This document shows, piece after piece, positions 7,600 to 16,663 of a stretch of 64,000 nucleotides of DNA. The notes under the pieces were generated by a model. The model was not told the DNA's origin, searched no databases, and saw only the letters and a program-made list of their open reading frames with translations. Position 1 is the first letter of the stretch; each line of letters starts with the position of its first letter. A program made the translations under genes and the position numbers. Source of the DNA: Aliagarivorans taiwanensis DSM 22990. Its GTDB lineage: Bacteria > Pseudomonadota > Gammaproteobacteria > Enterobacterales > Celerinatantimonadaceae. Location of the stretch: positions 1-64,000 of the forward strand of contig NZ_AUBZ01000002.1 in assembly GCF_000429505.1 (NCBI RefSeq). The letters are read 5' to 3'.

Positions 7600-8526
7600 C
7601 TACAAACCTGAGTTAGCTGGCCAATTACCCCGGCGGCGCACCAGCCGCCGGGCTTCCCGCAATATCCCCTCTCTTATCGGACTCTCCAAACTGTCATTCC
7701 GCCAGATAAACGAGATACTGCGATGCAAGTCCAGCTCCGGCGTGTTGATAATCACCAATCGTTCAGCCTCCACATCGTTGGCCGCATCAAAGTAGGGAAT
7801 GCAGCTTAGGTAGGGGCCGTTCGCTACGAGCGCTTTGATAACCGCCACGCTGTCGTACTCTCGCCATACGTTAACTGTTTCCAGCTTACCTTGCACCGCG
7901 CCATTAAAGGTGCGTCGGGTGCCTGCGCCAGATGAGCGCAATATCCACTGGGCCTGCTCTAACTGCGACAACGATACTTGCTCATAGCCGGCATAGGGGT
8001 GATGAGGCGAAGCGATGATGACCAAGTGGTCATCCAGCCAGGCTTCGCGATGTAGCCTGGGGTCGTCGCTCAGCCAACCTTCGATAACACCTAGGTCGGA
8101 CTCGAAATCGAGCAGGCTCTCGATCACTCGGTCGCTATTGGCCGAGGTGAGCTCGATATGAATATCGGGAAAGTCACTATCAATCTTACTGATTAGGGTT
8201 GGCAATAAATGTTCAGCCGCGGTTTGGCTGGCACAAACCCGAATCGCGCCGCTAAGTACATGCTGATGATGCAGCCCAGAGACAATCTCATCGGCAGATT
8301 GCAGCAGCTGTTTGGCGCGCGGCCTGAGCCAGTTGCCCCAATGACTCAATACCAGACGATTCCCTCTTCTTTCAAAGAGTTGCCGATCAAGCTGCTTTTC
8401 CAGCTGCTGCAAAGACATGCTCACTGCCGATTGGGTCATCGACAATGCTTTGGCGGCATCACTGACGCTCTCTGCGCTGGCAACCGCATCAAAAACACTT
8501 AGCTGTTTGAGGGTATATTTACGCAT
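7600..8526 (-). CDS. LysR-family transcriptional regulator
   Basis: A 308-residue LysR regulator. The N-terminal winged HTH (residues 1-60, with the MTQSAVSMSLQQLEKQL recognition region) and the C-terminal effector domain (about 90-295) are complete. The effector half resembles the CysB/YeiE-like branch that binds small anions or amino acids, but the ligand cannot be named. ATG 8526 is chosen because the family starts MxKYTLKQL; three more codons are open upstream. It ends 2 bp from the convergent focA gene and has no divergent partner, so its target is not evident. Confidence 0.85.
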   Translation of the reverse strand: MRKYTLKQLSVFDAVASAESVSDAAKALSMTQSAVSMSLQQLEKQLDRQLFERRGNRLVLSHWGNWLRPRAKQLLQSADEIVSGLHHQHVLSGAIRVCASQTAAEHLLPTLISKIDSDFPDIHIELTSANSDRVIESLLDFESDLGVIEGWLSDDPRLHREAWLDDHLVIIASPHHPYAGYEQVSLSQLEQAQWILRSSGAGTRRTFNGAVQGKLETVNVWREYDSVAVIKALVANGPYLSCIPYFDAANDVEAERLVIINTPELDLHRSISFIWRNDSLESPIREGILREARRLVRRRGNWPANSGL

Positions 8527-8637
8527 ATTCGGCAAAATCCAAGCTAAAAACCATCAATATAATTGATGGTAAGCTAAAGGAAAATTAGATGGGGTGAATT
8601 CGGGGCTTTCTAATGTGATCTTGCGCAGGGGTAGAGC

Positions 8638-9063
8638 TTAATACTGCTCACCATTGATTGTAGCAATGATTCTGCGGGAGCCGCCGTGGTTGCGGTGTTC
8701 GCCCAAGTAGATACCCTGCCAGGTACCCAAGGCAAACTGACCGTCGCGGATCGGTAGGCTGAGGCTAACGCCGAGTAGACTGCTCTTGATATGGGCGGGC
8801 ATATCGTCGGCACCTTCATAGGTGTGCTGATAGTAAGGTGCGTTCTCTGGCGCTAGTCGCAGGAAGTGGGCTTCCATGTCGCTACGCACGCTGGGGTCGG
8901 CGTTCTCATTCAGGGTCAGGCTGGCGCTGGTGTGCAGTAAGGTCAATTGACACAGGCCCACTTGGTAGTTTGAGAGCATGGAAAGGTGTCTGCTCACCTC
9001 GTCGGTTATCAAGTGAAAGCCTCGGGCGCGAGGCTTTAAGCTGAAGCTATGTTGTTGCCACAT
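8638..9063 (-). CDS. YjbQ/UPF0047 family protein
   Basis: A 141-residue protein of the conserved YjbQ family. It shows the [16 protein letters not shown] stretch (about residues 44-60), the [15 protein letters not shown] segment and [12 protein letters not shown] near the C-terminus, which form the trimeric barrel and a metal-like histidine site. E. coli YjbQ has weak thiamine-phosphate synthase activity in vitro; the true role is unknown. ATG 9063 is preceded by AAGGAACC, so the 12 upstream codons are left out. Length matches the family. Confidence 0.88.
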   Translation of the reverse strand: MWQQHSFSLKPRARGFHLITDEVSRHLSMLSNYQVGLCQLTLLHTSASLTLNENADPSVRSDMEAHFLRLAPENAPYYQHTYEGADDMPAHIKSSLLGVSLSLPIRDGQFALGTWQGIYLGEHRNHGGSRRIIATINGEQY

Positions 9064-9118
9064 GGCTATAGGTTCCTTTGATCGGATAGGGTTACGCAAA
9101 TCTTCAGGAGCTGCGCTC

Positions 9119-9823
9119 CTAGAATGAAGCGATAATCGCGGTTAACCCTGATATAGCACAAAGCCCCAACGACCAATAGCGCATCTGCTCCGGAGGAAGC
9201 CAACGGCGCACTTTCTTGGAAGCCCGTGATGCCAGAATTACCGCCGGGATGAGCGGCAAGCTTGCCATCAGGTGTTGCCAGCTCATATAACCAGTAGGGA
9301 TCTGGACCGCCAAAGACATCAGGCTACTGGCCAGGAAGAACGCCGCCAAGTTAGCCCGCAGCAGGTCGGCCTGTTGATGCTGCATCAGCAGCGCCATCGG
9401 CGGGCCTCCAATTGAGGTACTGGTACCCATAAAGCCGGATAGAAAGCCAGCTACGGCCAGCCTCCTTGGGGTGGGATTAACCCGAAATGGTAACAAGCTG
9501 ATTACTACGGCGATTAGCACCGCTACGCCAAGCCATAGCGATAGTTCGGCGACATCAATCTGCGTGAGCAAGACACCACCGACAATAGAGCCAGGTAGTC
9601 GACCAATAAGCGCCGCTTTCAGGCCGCCTAAGGAGATATTCTTGCGGTTCTCATAGCTGCTCAGGATTGAGACAACCAGCGCGAGGATAACCAGTGGGCC
9701 GGGTACATAGATGGGAGAGAGCAAGAACAGTAGCGGAGCTGCTACCACCGCCATGCCAAAGCCAACGGTGTACTGCACTAATGCGCCAAGGAAAACTAAA
9801 CAGAAAGCAGCTAACGAAATCAC
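9119..9823 (-). CDS. TSUP (TauE/SafE) family permease
   Basis: A 234-residue membrane protein with seven to eight hydrophobic helices and the TSUP signatures: [18 protein letters not shown] at the start of the first half and [17 protein letters not shown] at the start of the second (about 130-146). The family exports or imports sulfur-containing organic anions such as sulfite, sulfoacetate or taurine products. The start is a GTG without a strong ribosome site. There are no sulfur-metabolism genes alongside, so the substrate is open. Confidence 0.85.
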   Translation of the reverse strand: MISLAAFCLVFLGALVQYTVGFGMAVVAAPLLFLLSPIYVPGPLVILALVVSILSSYENRKNISLGGLKAALIGRLPGSIVGGVLLTQIDVAELSLWLGVAVLIAVVISLLPFRVNPTPRRLAVAGFLSGFMGTSTSIGGPPMALLMQHQQADLLRANLAAFFLASSLMSLAVQIPTGYMSWQHLMASLPLIPAVILASRASKKVRRWLPPEQMRYWSLGLCAISGLTAIIASF

Positions 9824-9884
9824 GACTAATAACCACTAGATAGACTGTGATCAGGATAACAGCTTTCTGTTTTAAGGTATTGAT

Positions 9885-10916
9885 CTAAGCAGGCTTTGCC
9901 ACGGCCAGCGGGCGGCTCCCTTCGGCTTCACTTTGCATCGCCAACTCGATGAGATAGATCACCAAGCGGGCTTGCTCAATGGTCACCTCCAACGGTGCTT
10001 CGCCGCGGATTGCGGCTGCGACATTTTGATAAAACGCCGGGTAGTTGCCGCGTTGCATCTTTTGATGCACCAAGGCCTTATTGGCGAGGTGACACTCACT
10101 GCGCTGCACGTCTTTGCCAAAGTGCTTGGCATTGGGTGACAGGCCAGCGGCAAGTTGCGACTCTTGGGGATCGGTGCCCCACTTGGCGTAGGAGCCCAGA
10201 GCGCCATGCAGTTCATAGCGAGGGCCGGGCTCAACCACCAATGAGTTGCAGCTAAGTTGTACGTTCAGCCCCGGATAGTACAACTGAATATCAAAGAAAT
10301 CCGGTGCTTGCGCACCGCTGCGTAGGGCTTTTACCTGGGCAGACAGGCGCTCTGGCAGGCCGAACAGGCACAGCGCCTGATCGAGCAAATGGGCGCCCAA
10401 GTCGTAAAGTACCCCACCGCCGGCGGAGGCTTGCTCCTTCCAGCGCTGCTTAACCTGAGGGCGGTAGCGGTGAAAGTGGGTCTTGTAGGTGTGCAACTGC
10501 CCCAGTTTTTGCTCGTCCAAAAGCTGCTTAATGGTCTGAAAGTCGCCATCCCAGCGGCGGTTATGGAAGATGCTTAAACAGCGTTGCTGCTGCTCGGCAA
10601 GCTCTGCCAACACCTGACACTCTTCACTTTGAATGGCGACCGGTTTTTCTACTACCACATGCTTACCGGCCAACAAGGCTTGCTGGGCAAAAGGCGCATG
10701 CAGATCGTTGGGGGTGGCAATCACCACCAGGTCGATGGTTGGGTCTGCCAGTAGCGCCTCAAAGCTGGCGGTTTTGGCATCTGGATAGAGCTCAGCAATG
10801 ACTTGCTGCTGACTGCTGACAATAGTGCTTAGGTGAAAATCCTCACTGGCACTGAGTAAGGGGGCATGGAATACCCGCCCTGATAGGCCAAAGCCGACAA
10901 TGGCTGCGTTTAACAT
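9885..10916 (-). CDS. Gfo/Idh/MocA family oxidoreductase (YdgJ-like)
   Basis: A 343-residue NAD(P)-dependent dehydrogenase close in length and pattern to E. coli YdgJ. It has the N-terminal VGFGLSGRVFHAPLL nucleotide loop (about residues 7-21), VEKPVA (about 92-97) and the substrate-domain YDLGAHLLDQALCLFG with the catalytic aspartate and histidine. The start is backed by GGGAG 8 nt upstream. It is followed upstream on the same strand by a membrane-anchored beta-propeller-like gene, 16 bp away. The sugar substrate is unknown. Confidence 0.88.
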   Translation of the reverse strand: MLNAAIVGFGLSGRVFHAPLLSASEDFHLSTIVSSQQQVIAELYPDAKTASFEALLADPTIDLVVIATPNDLHAPFAQQALLAGKHVVVEKPVAIQSEECQVLAELAEQQQRCLSIFHNRRWDGDFQTIKQLLDEQKLGQLHTYKTHFHRYRPQVKQRWKEQASAGGGVLYDLGAHLLDQALCLFGLPERLSAQVKALRSGAQAPDFFDIQLYYPGLNVQLSCNSLVVEPGPRYELHGALGSYAKWGTDPQESQLAAGLSPNAKHFGKDVQRSECHLANKALVHQKMQRGNYPAFYQNVAAAIRGEAPLEVTIEQARLVIYLIELAMQSEAEGSRPLAVAKPA

Positions 10917-10932
10917 GCGAAGCTCCCGTTGT

Positions 10933-11745
10933 TTATCTGTCTATAGTCCAAAGCTTAACGCCATCAGTTTGCCGATTATTTACAGTCAGCAAAACCAGTT
11001 GTTGATCCTGGGTGGTGAGTGACAATGCCCGCTCGTCATTATCTAACGGCAGCAAGTAGGGCCGTAATGCCGGGTTGGCAAGGGAGCTAATCTCTATCAA
11101 CAGCTGGTGGCTGCGGCTTAAGCCCAGTAAGGTGCCACGGTGGACCGCCAAGCTATCGATGCTGTAGCTACTGTCGCCATTGCTTAGCGGTGGCAGCTCG
11201 AGGGTTTTCTGCAGTTTCAGCTCGCGATCAAACAGGTAGCACAGGCGCTTGCCTTGCTGCTCACAGGCAATCAGTTGTTGCGATTCTGCAAGCCAGGCAA
11301 ACGCGGCGAGCTGATGGGACAGGCCATCGCGCAGCAGCTTGCGGCGATGGGCTAAGCGAGAGGTGGCATAGTCGCCAAACAGCAGAAAGCGCCCCTGTCC
11401 GTCGAGGGCGGCCAACTGCTGGTCGATGATGCTGAAATCGCTGACATTGCCAGAGGCGGGCAGCGGCACGCTATCGCTGGTGGAGAGCTGGGCGTCAAAA
11501 CGATAGAGCATGGAATTTTGATTGGCTAGCTTATCTTGGGGCAGGGCGCTGCTAATCCACCACTGCTGCAGTGGCTCTAGCCATACTATCGCACTCGGGG
11601 TTGCCGGAAACTCACCATAAGCCAGCGGGGTGAGCTGGGCCGACGGGCTGTTTACCGGTGCTTGAGCGCTTGGTGGTGGGAAGGCTACCCGCCCCACTAA
11701 ACCCACTGCGATGACCAACACTACGGCCGCGAATACTTTCCACAT
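10933..11745 (-). CDS. Membrane-anchored SdiA-regulated/YjiK-like protein
   Basis: A 270-residue protein with one N-terminal hydrophobic segment (about residues 4-22) and a long extracytoplasmic part made of repeated beta-rich units (PSAIVWLEPLQQWWISS, SIDSLAVHRGTLLGLSRSH). This fits the six-bladed propeller of the SdiA-regulated YjiK family, and the length is right. The assignment rests on pattern and is tentative. GGAAG precedes the start. It may be cotranscribed with the YdgJ-like gene downstream. Confidence 0.5.
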   Translation of the reverse strand: MWKVFAAVVLVIAVGLVGRVAFPPPSAQAPVNSPSAQLTPLAYGEFPATPSAIVWLEPLQQWWISSALPQDKLANQNSMLYRFDAQLSTSDSVPLPASGNVSDFSIIDQQLAALDGQGRFLLFGDYATSRLAHRRKLLRDGLSHQLAAFAWLAESQQLIACEQQGKRLCYLFDRELKLQKTLELPPLSNGDSSYSIDSLAVHRGTLLGLSRSHQLLIEISSLANPALRPYLLPLDNDERALSLTTQDQQLVLLTVNNRQTDGVKLWTIDR

Positions 11746-11880
11746 CAGATTCTTCCATTATTCCATGCCGCAGCGGTGTCGTAGAAATCAACAACAAAAA
11801 ACACTAGCAACAATCTAAAAATCACAATCCTTGTTGGGGAGGATTTTGCGTATCTTGGAGCGACTATACAAGGAGAGACT

Positions 11881-12570
11881 ATGCTCAATCGCTCGCTAAT
11901 CCATGATATTCAACAGGCGCTGCGTAGCAACCTGATACCGGGAATTTTGCTACAGCTGTTTGCCCTGATGTTGGCGCTTAGCTACTTCCACTGGCCTGCC
12001 GCGCAGTTAGCATTTGACCAACTCGCATCGCTTAAGGCGCAGTACCAATGGCGTTTTAGCGCTGTCGCCACCGCGCTGTTTGGCGGGCTAATCCCCTTCG
12101 CGATTGCTTATTGGAGTGGTCAGGTGAGCGGGCGTATCTGGCCGCAGATTCTCTGTTTGGGGCTGCTATGGGCTTACAAAGGGGTAGAGGTTGATTTGGT
12201 GTACCAGTGGCAGGCGCGGGTGTTTGGCGAAGGGGCAGACTGGCAAACCGTAGCCACCAAGGTGGCGGTGGATCAGTTTATCTACGCCGCACTATGGTCG
12301 ATTCCGGGTATCGCTCTGGTCTATCACTGGAAGGATCGCGGCTTTGTCTTTCGGGGTATGGGGCGGGAGCTAAACCGCCGTTTCTGGCAGCAAAAAGTGC
12401 TGAGTATGGTGTTGACCAACTGGCTGATCTGGATACCGGCAGTGGCGATTGTCTACACCATGCCGCTAAACCTGCAGATCCCCTTGTTTAACATTGTGCT
12501 GTGTTTCTTTAGCCTGTTGGTGGCGATGCTAAGCAAGCCGCCGGTTGAGGCAGCTAGCTTGACAAACTAA
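11881..12570 (+). CDS. Membrane protein resembling the Mpv17/PMP22 family
   Basis: A 229-residue protein with about six hydrophobic segments and a strong AAGGAGAG ribosome site. Two regions recall eukaryotic Mpv17/PMP22 proteins: VATKVAVDQFIYAALWSIP (about 118-136), like the K..xDQ....P segment, and TNWLIWIPAVAIVYTMPL (about 179-196), like the TNY.LWP..Q..NF..VP segment, followed by a final helix. Mpv17 forms a channel in the mitochondrial inner membrane. No bacterial function is known to me. It is convergent with the diguanylate cyclase gene, 4 bp away. Confidence 0.45.
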   Translation: MLNRSLIHDIQQALRSNLIPGILLQLFALMLALSYFHWPAAQLAFDQLASLKAQYQWRFSAVATALFGGLIPFAIAYWSGQVSGRIWPQILCLGLLWAYKGVEVDLVYQWQARVFGEGADWQTVATKVAVDQFIYAALWSIPGIALVYHWKDRGFVFRGMGRELNRRFWQQKVLSMVLTNWLIWIPAVAIVYTMPLNLQIPLFNIVLCFFSLLVAMLSKPPVEAASLTN

Positions 12571-12574
12571 ATCA

Positions 12575-13597
12575 CTAGTTGAGGATTGGCATCACCCGGT
12601 TGCGCCCGAGTCGCTTGGCCTCGTAAAGCTGTTTGTCAGCCTCTTCGACCGGCGAGCGTTTCGGTGACAATTTGTCGAAAACCGCCACCCCAAAGGAGGT
12701 GGTGATGTTCTTGATCTGGCGATTGGCGCGGCGGTCTTTGAGCGATAGCTTTTCAATTGCCCGGCGCATGGTTTCTGCCAGGTAGCGGGCTTTACGCAGA
12801 TCGGCATCGGGCATCAGAATCATAAACTCTTCACCGCCATAGCGATAAATCTTCATGCCTTCGCGGCAGCCCTCACTTAAGCGCTTGGCTACCACCTTTA
12901 GCACTTGATCGCCGAGCACATGCCCGTAGTTATCGTTAAATGCCTTGAAATGGTCGATATCGCAGGCGATTACCGCAAACTCGCGCTTATGTTGCAGGAG
13001 TTGCTGGTAATCGAGATCGAAAGCGCGACGGTTATAGATGCCGGTCAGGGCATCGTGCATGGCTTGCACTTCGGTTTGCTTGAGCTGGTCTTTCAGCTTG
13101 GAAATTTCTTCCTGGGCGCTGCTTAGCTGCTCATTAAAGAAGTTGGTGCTTTTGCGGATAGTCGCGGCTTGATCGATCAGGTGGCGGACAAGGTCCATAA
13201 CCTGATCCAGCGCCATGCCATCACGCTCGGCGTTCTCCAGTTTTTCGAAGCTGCTGTCGATGGTGCTTTGGAAGTTAGCAGTGTCGGTACCTGTATCACG
13301 CATGGTGTGCTGCAGCTCCTGCACCATGGCTTCCAGGTTCTGACGCATTTCTTTAACCTCAAGGTTTTGCTCTTCCTCGATAAACTGGTTGTAGAGCAGA
13401 TCTCCTTGGGAAGGAGGAATCGTCTGATAGGTGTCGAGGGTTTGCTCCATGGCCTGTTTTAACTCGGCTTTGTTGTTCTCGACATAGAGATACCAAAGAG
13501 CGTAGTTATGCGGGGTAGCAGCAATCTTGTGTTTCATCATCAAGGCAACGGACTTCTTAAGTACAGCCGTTGCCTTGGCAAATAAGCGATCTGACAT
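12575..13597 (-). CDS. Diguanylate cyclase (GGDEF domain)
   Basis: A 340-residue cytosolic enzyme making cyclic di-GMP from two GTP. Residues 1-175 form a helical sensor with a PHNYALWYLY segment and long coiled-coil stretches; residues 180-340 are the GGDEF domain with an intact GGEEF active site. The inhibitory I-site, normally RxxD five residues before the motif, reads REGM here, so product feedback is probably absent. No transmembrane helix is present. The N-terminal type occurs widely in Shewanella, Vibrio and Pseudomonas cyclases, but its signal is unknown. Confidence 0.92.
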   Translation of the reverse strand: MSDRLFAKATAVLKKSVALMMKHKIAATPHNYALWYLYVENNKAELKQAMEQTLDTYQTIPPSQGDLLYNQFIEEEQNLEVKEMRQNLEAMVQELQHTMRDTGTDTANFQSTIDSSFEKLENAERDGMALDQVMDLVRHLIDQAATIRKSTNFFNEQLSSAQEEISKLKDQLKQTEVQAMHDALTGIYNRRAFDLDYQQLLQHKREFAVIACDIDHFKAFNDNYGHVLGDQVLKVVAKRLSEGCREGMKIYRYGGEEFMILMPDADLRKARYLAETMRRAIEKLSLKDRRANRQIKNITTSFGVAVFDKLSPKRSPVEEADKQLYEAKRLGRNRVMPILN

Positions 13598-13639
13598 ACA
13601 ACTTCCGGTCTAGCGGTGAAACATTAAAGCGTGTTCGGG

Positions 13640-13921
13640 TTAACCATCCTGACATGCGTAGGCTGAGACCAGCAGCTCGTCGCCTTGGTCATAGCTGAGC
13701 TCTAGTATATGCAGCGTGTCGCCGCCTAGCTCGCGATTAACCTGACTGAACTCCGCTTGTTGTTGCTCCCAGCGCTCTTTAGAGGTTCCCAAAGTCGCGA
13801 GGATAAGGCAAGCCTGCATATCGCTGGCATTATAGGAAACACCAGATGAAGGGCCGTCCGATTGTGAGGAACACGCGCCCAAGGCCAAGCTCGCCATTGC
13901 CACACACCATGCTAATTTCAT
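13640..13921 (-). CDS. Small predicted lipoprotein
   Basis: A 93-residue protein with a short signal sequence ending in the lipobox LGAC (Cys16), then a Ser/Gly-rich linker and about 60 residues with two more cysteines that may form a disulfide. GGAGG precedes the ATG by 8 nt, so translation is likely. No family is recognised. It lies 43 bp upstream of the diguanylate cyclase gene on the same strand and could be cotranscribed with it. Confidence 0.7.
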   Translation of the reverse strand: MKLAWCVAMASLALGACSSQSDGPSSGVSYNASDMQACLILATLGTSKERWEQQQAEFSQVNRELGGDTLHILELSYDQGDELLVSAYACQDG

Positions 13922-14183
13922 TACCCATCCTCCGCTGAAGAGCCCGCTTAATCAGTGCGCCGTGAATCAGGCGAATTAAGCCGGCTGGTTTAGAATTACC
14001 TCTAAAAGACAAGCACTTACTGGTATTAATCCATTCGTATTGGGCGTTAAAGGCGGCAGCAAACGCGCACTTGTCTAACCCGATCATTAGCTTAGTAAAT
14101 ATATGGCCAAAGGAGCAGAAATTCTCCGCTGATGCAGAGTAGAATGGGCGCGGGAAAGATCAACACCACTATAAGGAAATACC

Positions 14184-14582
14184 ATGCTAAGTTCTCAGCA
14201 AGCATTGCAACTTTGTCAAATTGCCCTGCAGCTCGCCCAACAAAATCAGTAAGCGATAGCGGTTGCAGTCGTCGATAGCCATGGCGAACTGATGGCATTT
14301 ACTCGCCACGATGGCGTGGGCTTGCCGTCGATCCATTTAGCGCAAAACAAAACCTATACCGCAGCCAGAGAACGTCAGCCATCGGGCAACCTCGGACAAT
14401 GGGCGCGCGATACCGGCAAAGACATGGGTTACTGGAACGATGCGCGGGTAACCGGTTTTAAGGGCGGCCTTCCGATCTTCGTCGATGAGCAGTGTGTGGG
14501 CGCGATCGGTGTCTCAGGGCTAAGCGAGGAAGAAGATGAAGCCTTGGCGTCGCAGGCCATCGATGTGCAGCGATTGCAGTAG
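14184..14582 (+). pseudogene. GlcG/HbpS (DUF336) family gene with an in-frame stop
   Basis: Starting at ATG 14184 (AAGGAAAT ribosome site) the frame encodes the usual N-terminal helix of the GlcG/HbpS family, hits TAA at 14250-14252 (codon 23), and then continues in the same frame to TAG at 14580. Past the stop it keeps AIAVAVVDSHGELMAF, then ARVTGFKGGLPIF and GAIGVSGL, all normal for the family (haem-binding HbpS-like or glycolate-locus GlcG). The join is exact, so a single base change explains the break. A shorter product from an internal ATG would lack the first helix. Confidence 0.85.
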
Positions 14583-14602
14583 CAGCGCGAGTTTCAGCTA
14601 AT

Positions 14603-14629
14603 AAAAAGCCCGCTATGCGCGGGCTTTTT
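14603..14629. terminator. Bidirectional terminator
   Basis: AAAAGCCCGC and GCGGGCTTTT pair across a five-base loop, with an A tract on one side and a T tract on the other. It sits between the convergent GlcG-like gene and asd and can stop transcription from both sides. Confidence 0.92.
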
Positions 14630-14650
14630 GGTGTCTATTGGTGCTGGAGA

Positions 14651-15760
14651 TTACTTCTCTAGCAGGATGCGGAGCATCCGACGCAGCGGCTCGGCAGCGC
14701 CCCATAGTAGCTGATCGCCCACGGTGAACGCGGCAACGTACTCAGGACCCATGGCCAGCTTACGGATACGGCCTACCGGAATGCTCAGGGTACCGGTAAC
14801 CTTGGTCGGGCTAAGTTCTAGGGCGGTGATGTCGCGCTCGTTGGGAATCACTTTCACCCAGTCGTTGTGCTCGGCGATAATTTTCTCGATCTCTTCCACC
14901 GCTACATCTTGCTTGAGCTTGATGGTTAGCGCTTGGCTGTGGCAGCGCATCGCACCTACGCGAACGCAGATACCGTCGATAGGGGTTTGGTTATCAGAGG
15001 TGCCCAAGATCTTGTTGGCTTCTACCTGGGCTTTCCACTCTTCCTTGCTCTGGCCGCTGGCTACTGGCACATCAATCCATGGGATCAGGCTGCCTGCCAG
15101 AGGAACACCGAACTGGTCGGTTGGGAAGTCTTCGCTGCGCATGGTCTCGGCCACTTTCTTGTCGATGTCGAGAATGGCTGACGCGGGGTCGGTCAGTTGC
15201 TCGGCAACTTCATCGCGCAGTACGCCCATTTGTGAGATCAGCTCGCGCATGTTACGGGCACCGGCACCAGAGGCGGCTTGATAGGTCATTGGGCTTACCC
15301 ACTCCACCAAGTCTTTCTCGAACAGACCGCCGATGGCCATCAGCAGCAGTGATACGGTGCAGTTACCGCCGACGAAGGTCTTGCTGCCCGCGCTTAGGGC
15401 TTGATCGATCACGCCACGGTTGACTGGGTCGAGCACGATAATCGCTTCGTCTTGCATACGCAGGGCCGATGCGGCATCAATCCAGTAACCCTGCCAGCCG
15501 CTTTCGCGCAGCTTAGGGTAAACGTCTTTGGTGTAGTCGCCGCCTTGGCAGGTAATGATGGTGTCCATCTTGCTCAGGCTGGTGATGTCGAAGGCATCTT
15601 CCAATGTGGTGCTTCCCTTGCCTACATCTGGGCCAGGAATACCTACCTGAGAAGTACTGAAGAACACAGGATCGATATGAGCAAAGTCTTGCTCCTCTCG
15701 CATCCGCTGCATGAGCACGGAACCCACCATTCCGCGCCAGCCAATCAAACCTACTTTCAT
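14651..15760 (-). CDS. asd: Aspartate-semialdehyde dehydrogenase
   Basis: A 369-residue enzyme that reduces aspartyl phosphate to aspartate semialdehyde with NADPH, feeding lysine, diaminopimelate, methionine and threonine synthesis. The N-terminal [15 protein letters not shown] nucleotide loop, the catalytic cysteine in GGNCTVSL (about residue 135) and [12 protein letters not shown] match the gammaproteobacterial AsdA group, with normal length. AAGGATAA precedes the ATG. It is monocistronic with a strong terminator. Confidence 0.97.
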   Translation of the reverse strand: MKVGLIGWRGMVGSVLMQRMREEQDFAHIDPVFFSTSQVGIPGPDVGKGSTTLEDAFDITSLSKMDTIITCQGGDYTKDVYPKLRESGWQGYWIDAASALRMQDEAIIVLDPVNRGVIDQALSAGSKTFVGGNCTVSLLLMAIGGLFEKDLVEWVSPMTYQAASGAGARNMRELISQMGVLRDEVAEQLTDPASAILDIDKKVAETMRSEDFPTDQFGVPLAGSLIPWIDVPVASGQSKEEWKAQVEANKILGTSDNQTPIDGICVRVGAMRCHSQALTIKLKQDVAVEEIEKIIAEHNDWVKVIPNERDITALELSPTKVTGTLSIPVGRIRKLAMGPEYVAAFTVGDQLLWGAAEPLRRMLRILLEK

Positions 15761-15913
15761 GACGACTGCTTATCCTTAAATTATGTGTGTATGCATGTTG
15801 TGTGACCTTTCAATCTACCACTGGCAACGTGGGAATTGCTAGGGGCTGGTGAATATTTGTGCTCGATTTTTGTGCAACTAAGCACTACACAGCATAAGGT
15901 CGGACATGCTGGT

Positions 15914-16261
15914 TTAAGCGCTGCGCTTATTGGCAAAAGGCAAGACCTCGGGCGAGCTGGGCTCGCCGCCATGGATTTTGACGCGGCGAGAGCGGCGCTG
16001 GCCGTTTTGATAGCGGTCGTAGTGGGCCTCATCAACCTCCATCATCTGGCAGAGTTGGTAAAAGCTGGCGTAGTCCTGGCTGGTGAAGGGGCTGTCGTCG
16101 CGGGTCATCTGCCCTTCGATATAGCAGCTATTGCCGTTGAAGGTGAAGCTGGCACAGGCATCGTAGGCTTGTCCGTAGCTGGAGGCGCGGATCGCGCGCA
16201 CCGCCTTTACCTCATAAATCCAATCGCCAATCTGAATACGTCTTATGGTCGGTAGTTGCAT
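15914..16261 (-). CDS. Hypothetical protein, 115 residues
   Basis: No family is recognised. The N-terminal half is rich in beta-strand patterns (IRRIQIGDWIYEV, SFTFNGNSCYIEG), and the C-terminus has a basic stretch (QRRSRRVK). There is no signal peptide or membrane helix. GAGG lies 5-6 nt before the ATG, which supports translation. It stands alone between asd and the glrK leader. Confidence 0.55.
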   Translation of the reverse strand: MQLPTIRRIQIGDWIYEVKAVRAIRASSYGQAYDACASFTFNGNSCYIEGQMTRDDSPFTSQDYASFYQLCQMMEVDEAHYDRYQNGQRRSRRVKIHGGEPSSPEVLPFANKRSA

Positions 16262-16663
16262 AGTGCCTCATCCATGAATCGAAAGTGTTGTTGCAGTGGA
16301 TGAGTTAATACAGACTTCATGCCAAAAGAAAATAGTTATTTAAAACAGTTGGTTAGTAAGGAGCTTTTGGTTTGACTGTCGCTAAATAGCGACAGTGGCA
16401 ACAGGGAGAATGCGCCAGCAAGCAGTGAAACAGGGTTTACAAGGTCGGGCGAAATATTTTTCTTGTTAAATATCATGCTGGTACGAGGTAATTGGCGACG
16501 TGCAGTGGATGTCGCCAACTGGCAACAGTGGGGTTTTGCGCGGCGCTCTGGCATGATGATGCGTTGTCTGTCCAGCGTAGCTATTGAGTCCTCACTGTAT
16601 ACAGACCTATTGATAAATGGAGTTATCTCGCCTGTGTTGCCAAGACACTATATTAGACAGTGG
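16262..16663. promoter_or_regulatory. glrK upstream region with two inverted repeats
   Basis: This 400-bp gap holds no convincing gene. It has a near-perfect hairpin, ACTGTCGCTA/TAGCGACAGT (16374-16395), and a second, TTGGCGAC...GTCGCCAA, with an 11-bp loop (16492-16518). Neither has a U tract. They may be regulator sites or a small RNA; in enterobacteria the GlrR-controlled sRNA gene glmY sits upstream of glrK, but no GlmY-like sequence or -24/-12 promoter was found here. Confidence 0.4.

Noticed and set aside
13830-14087. An 85-codon minus-strand frame
   Set aside because: It overlaps the better-supported lipoprotein gene in another frame and has no clear ribosome site; part of it may be a remnant but nothing is recognised.
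16380-16540. A sigma-54 promoter for glrK or a glmY-like RNA
   Set aside because: TGGCA elements occur, but none has a GC at the required distance.
16463-16663. A 67-codon extension of the glrK kinase
   Set aside because: The normal N-terminus with its first membrane helix starts at 16664; the extension covers the inverted repeats and lacks features.
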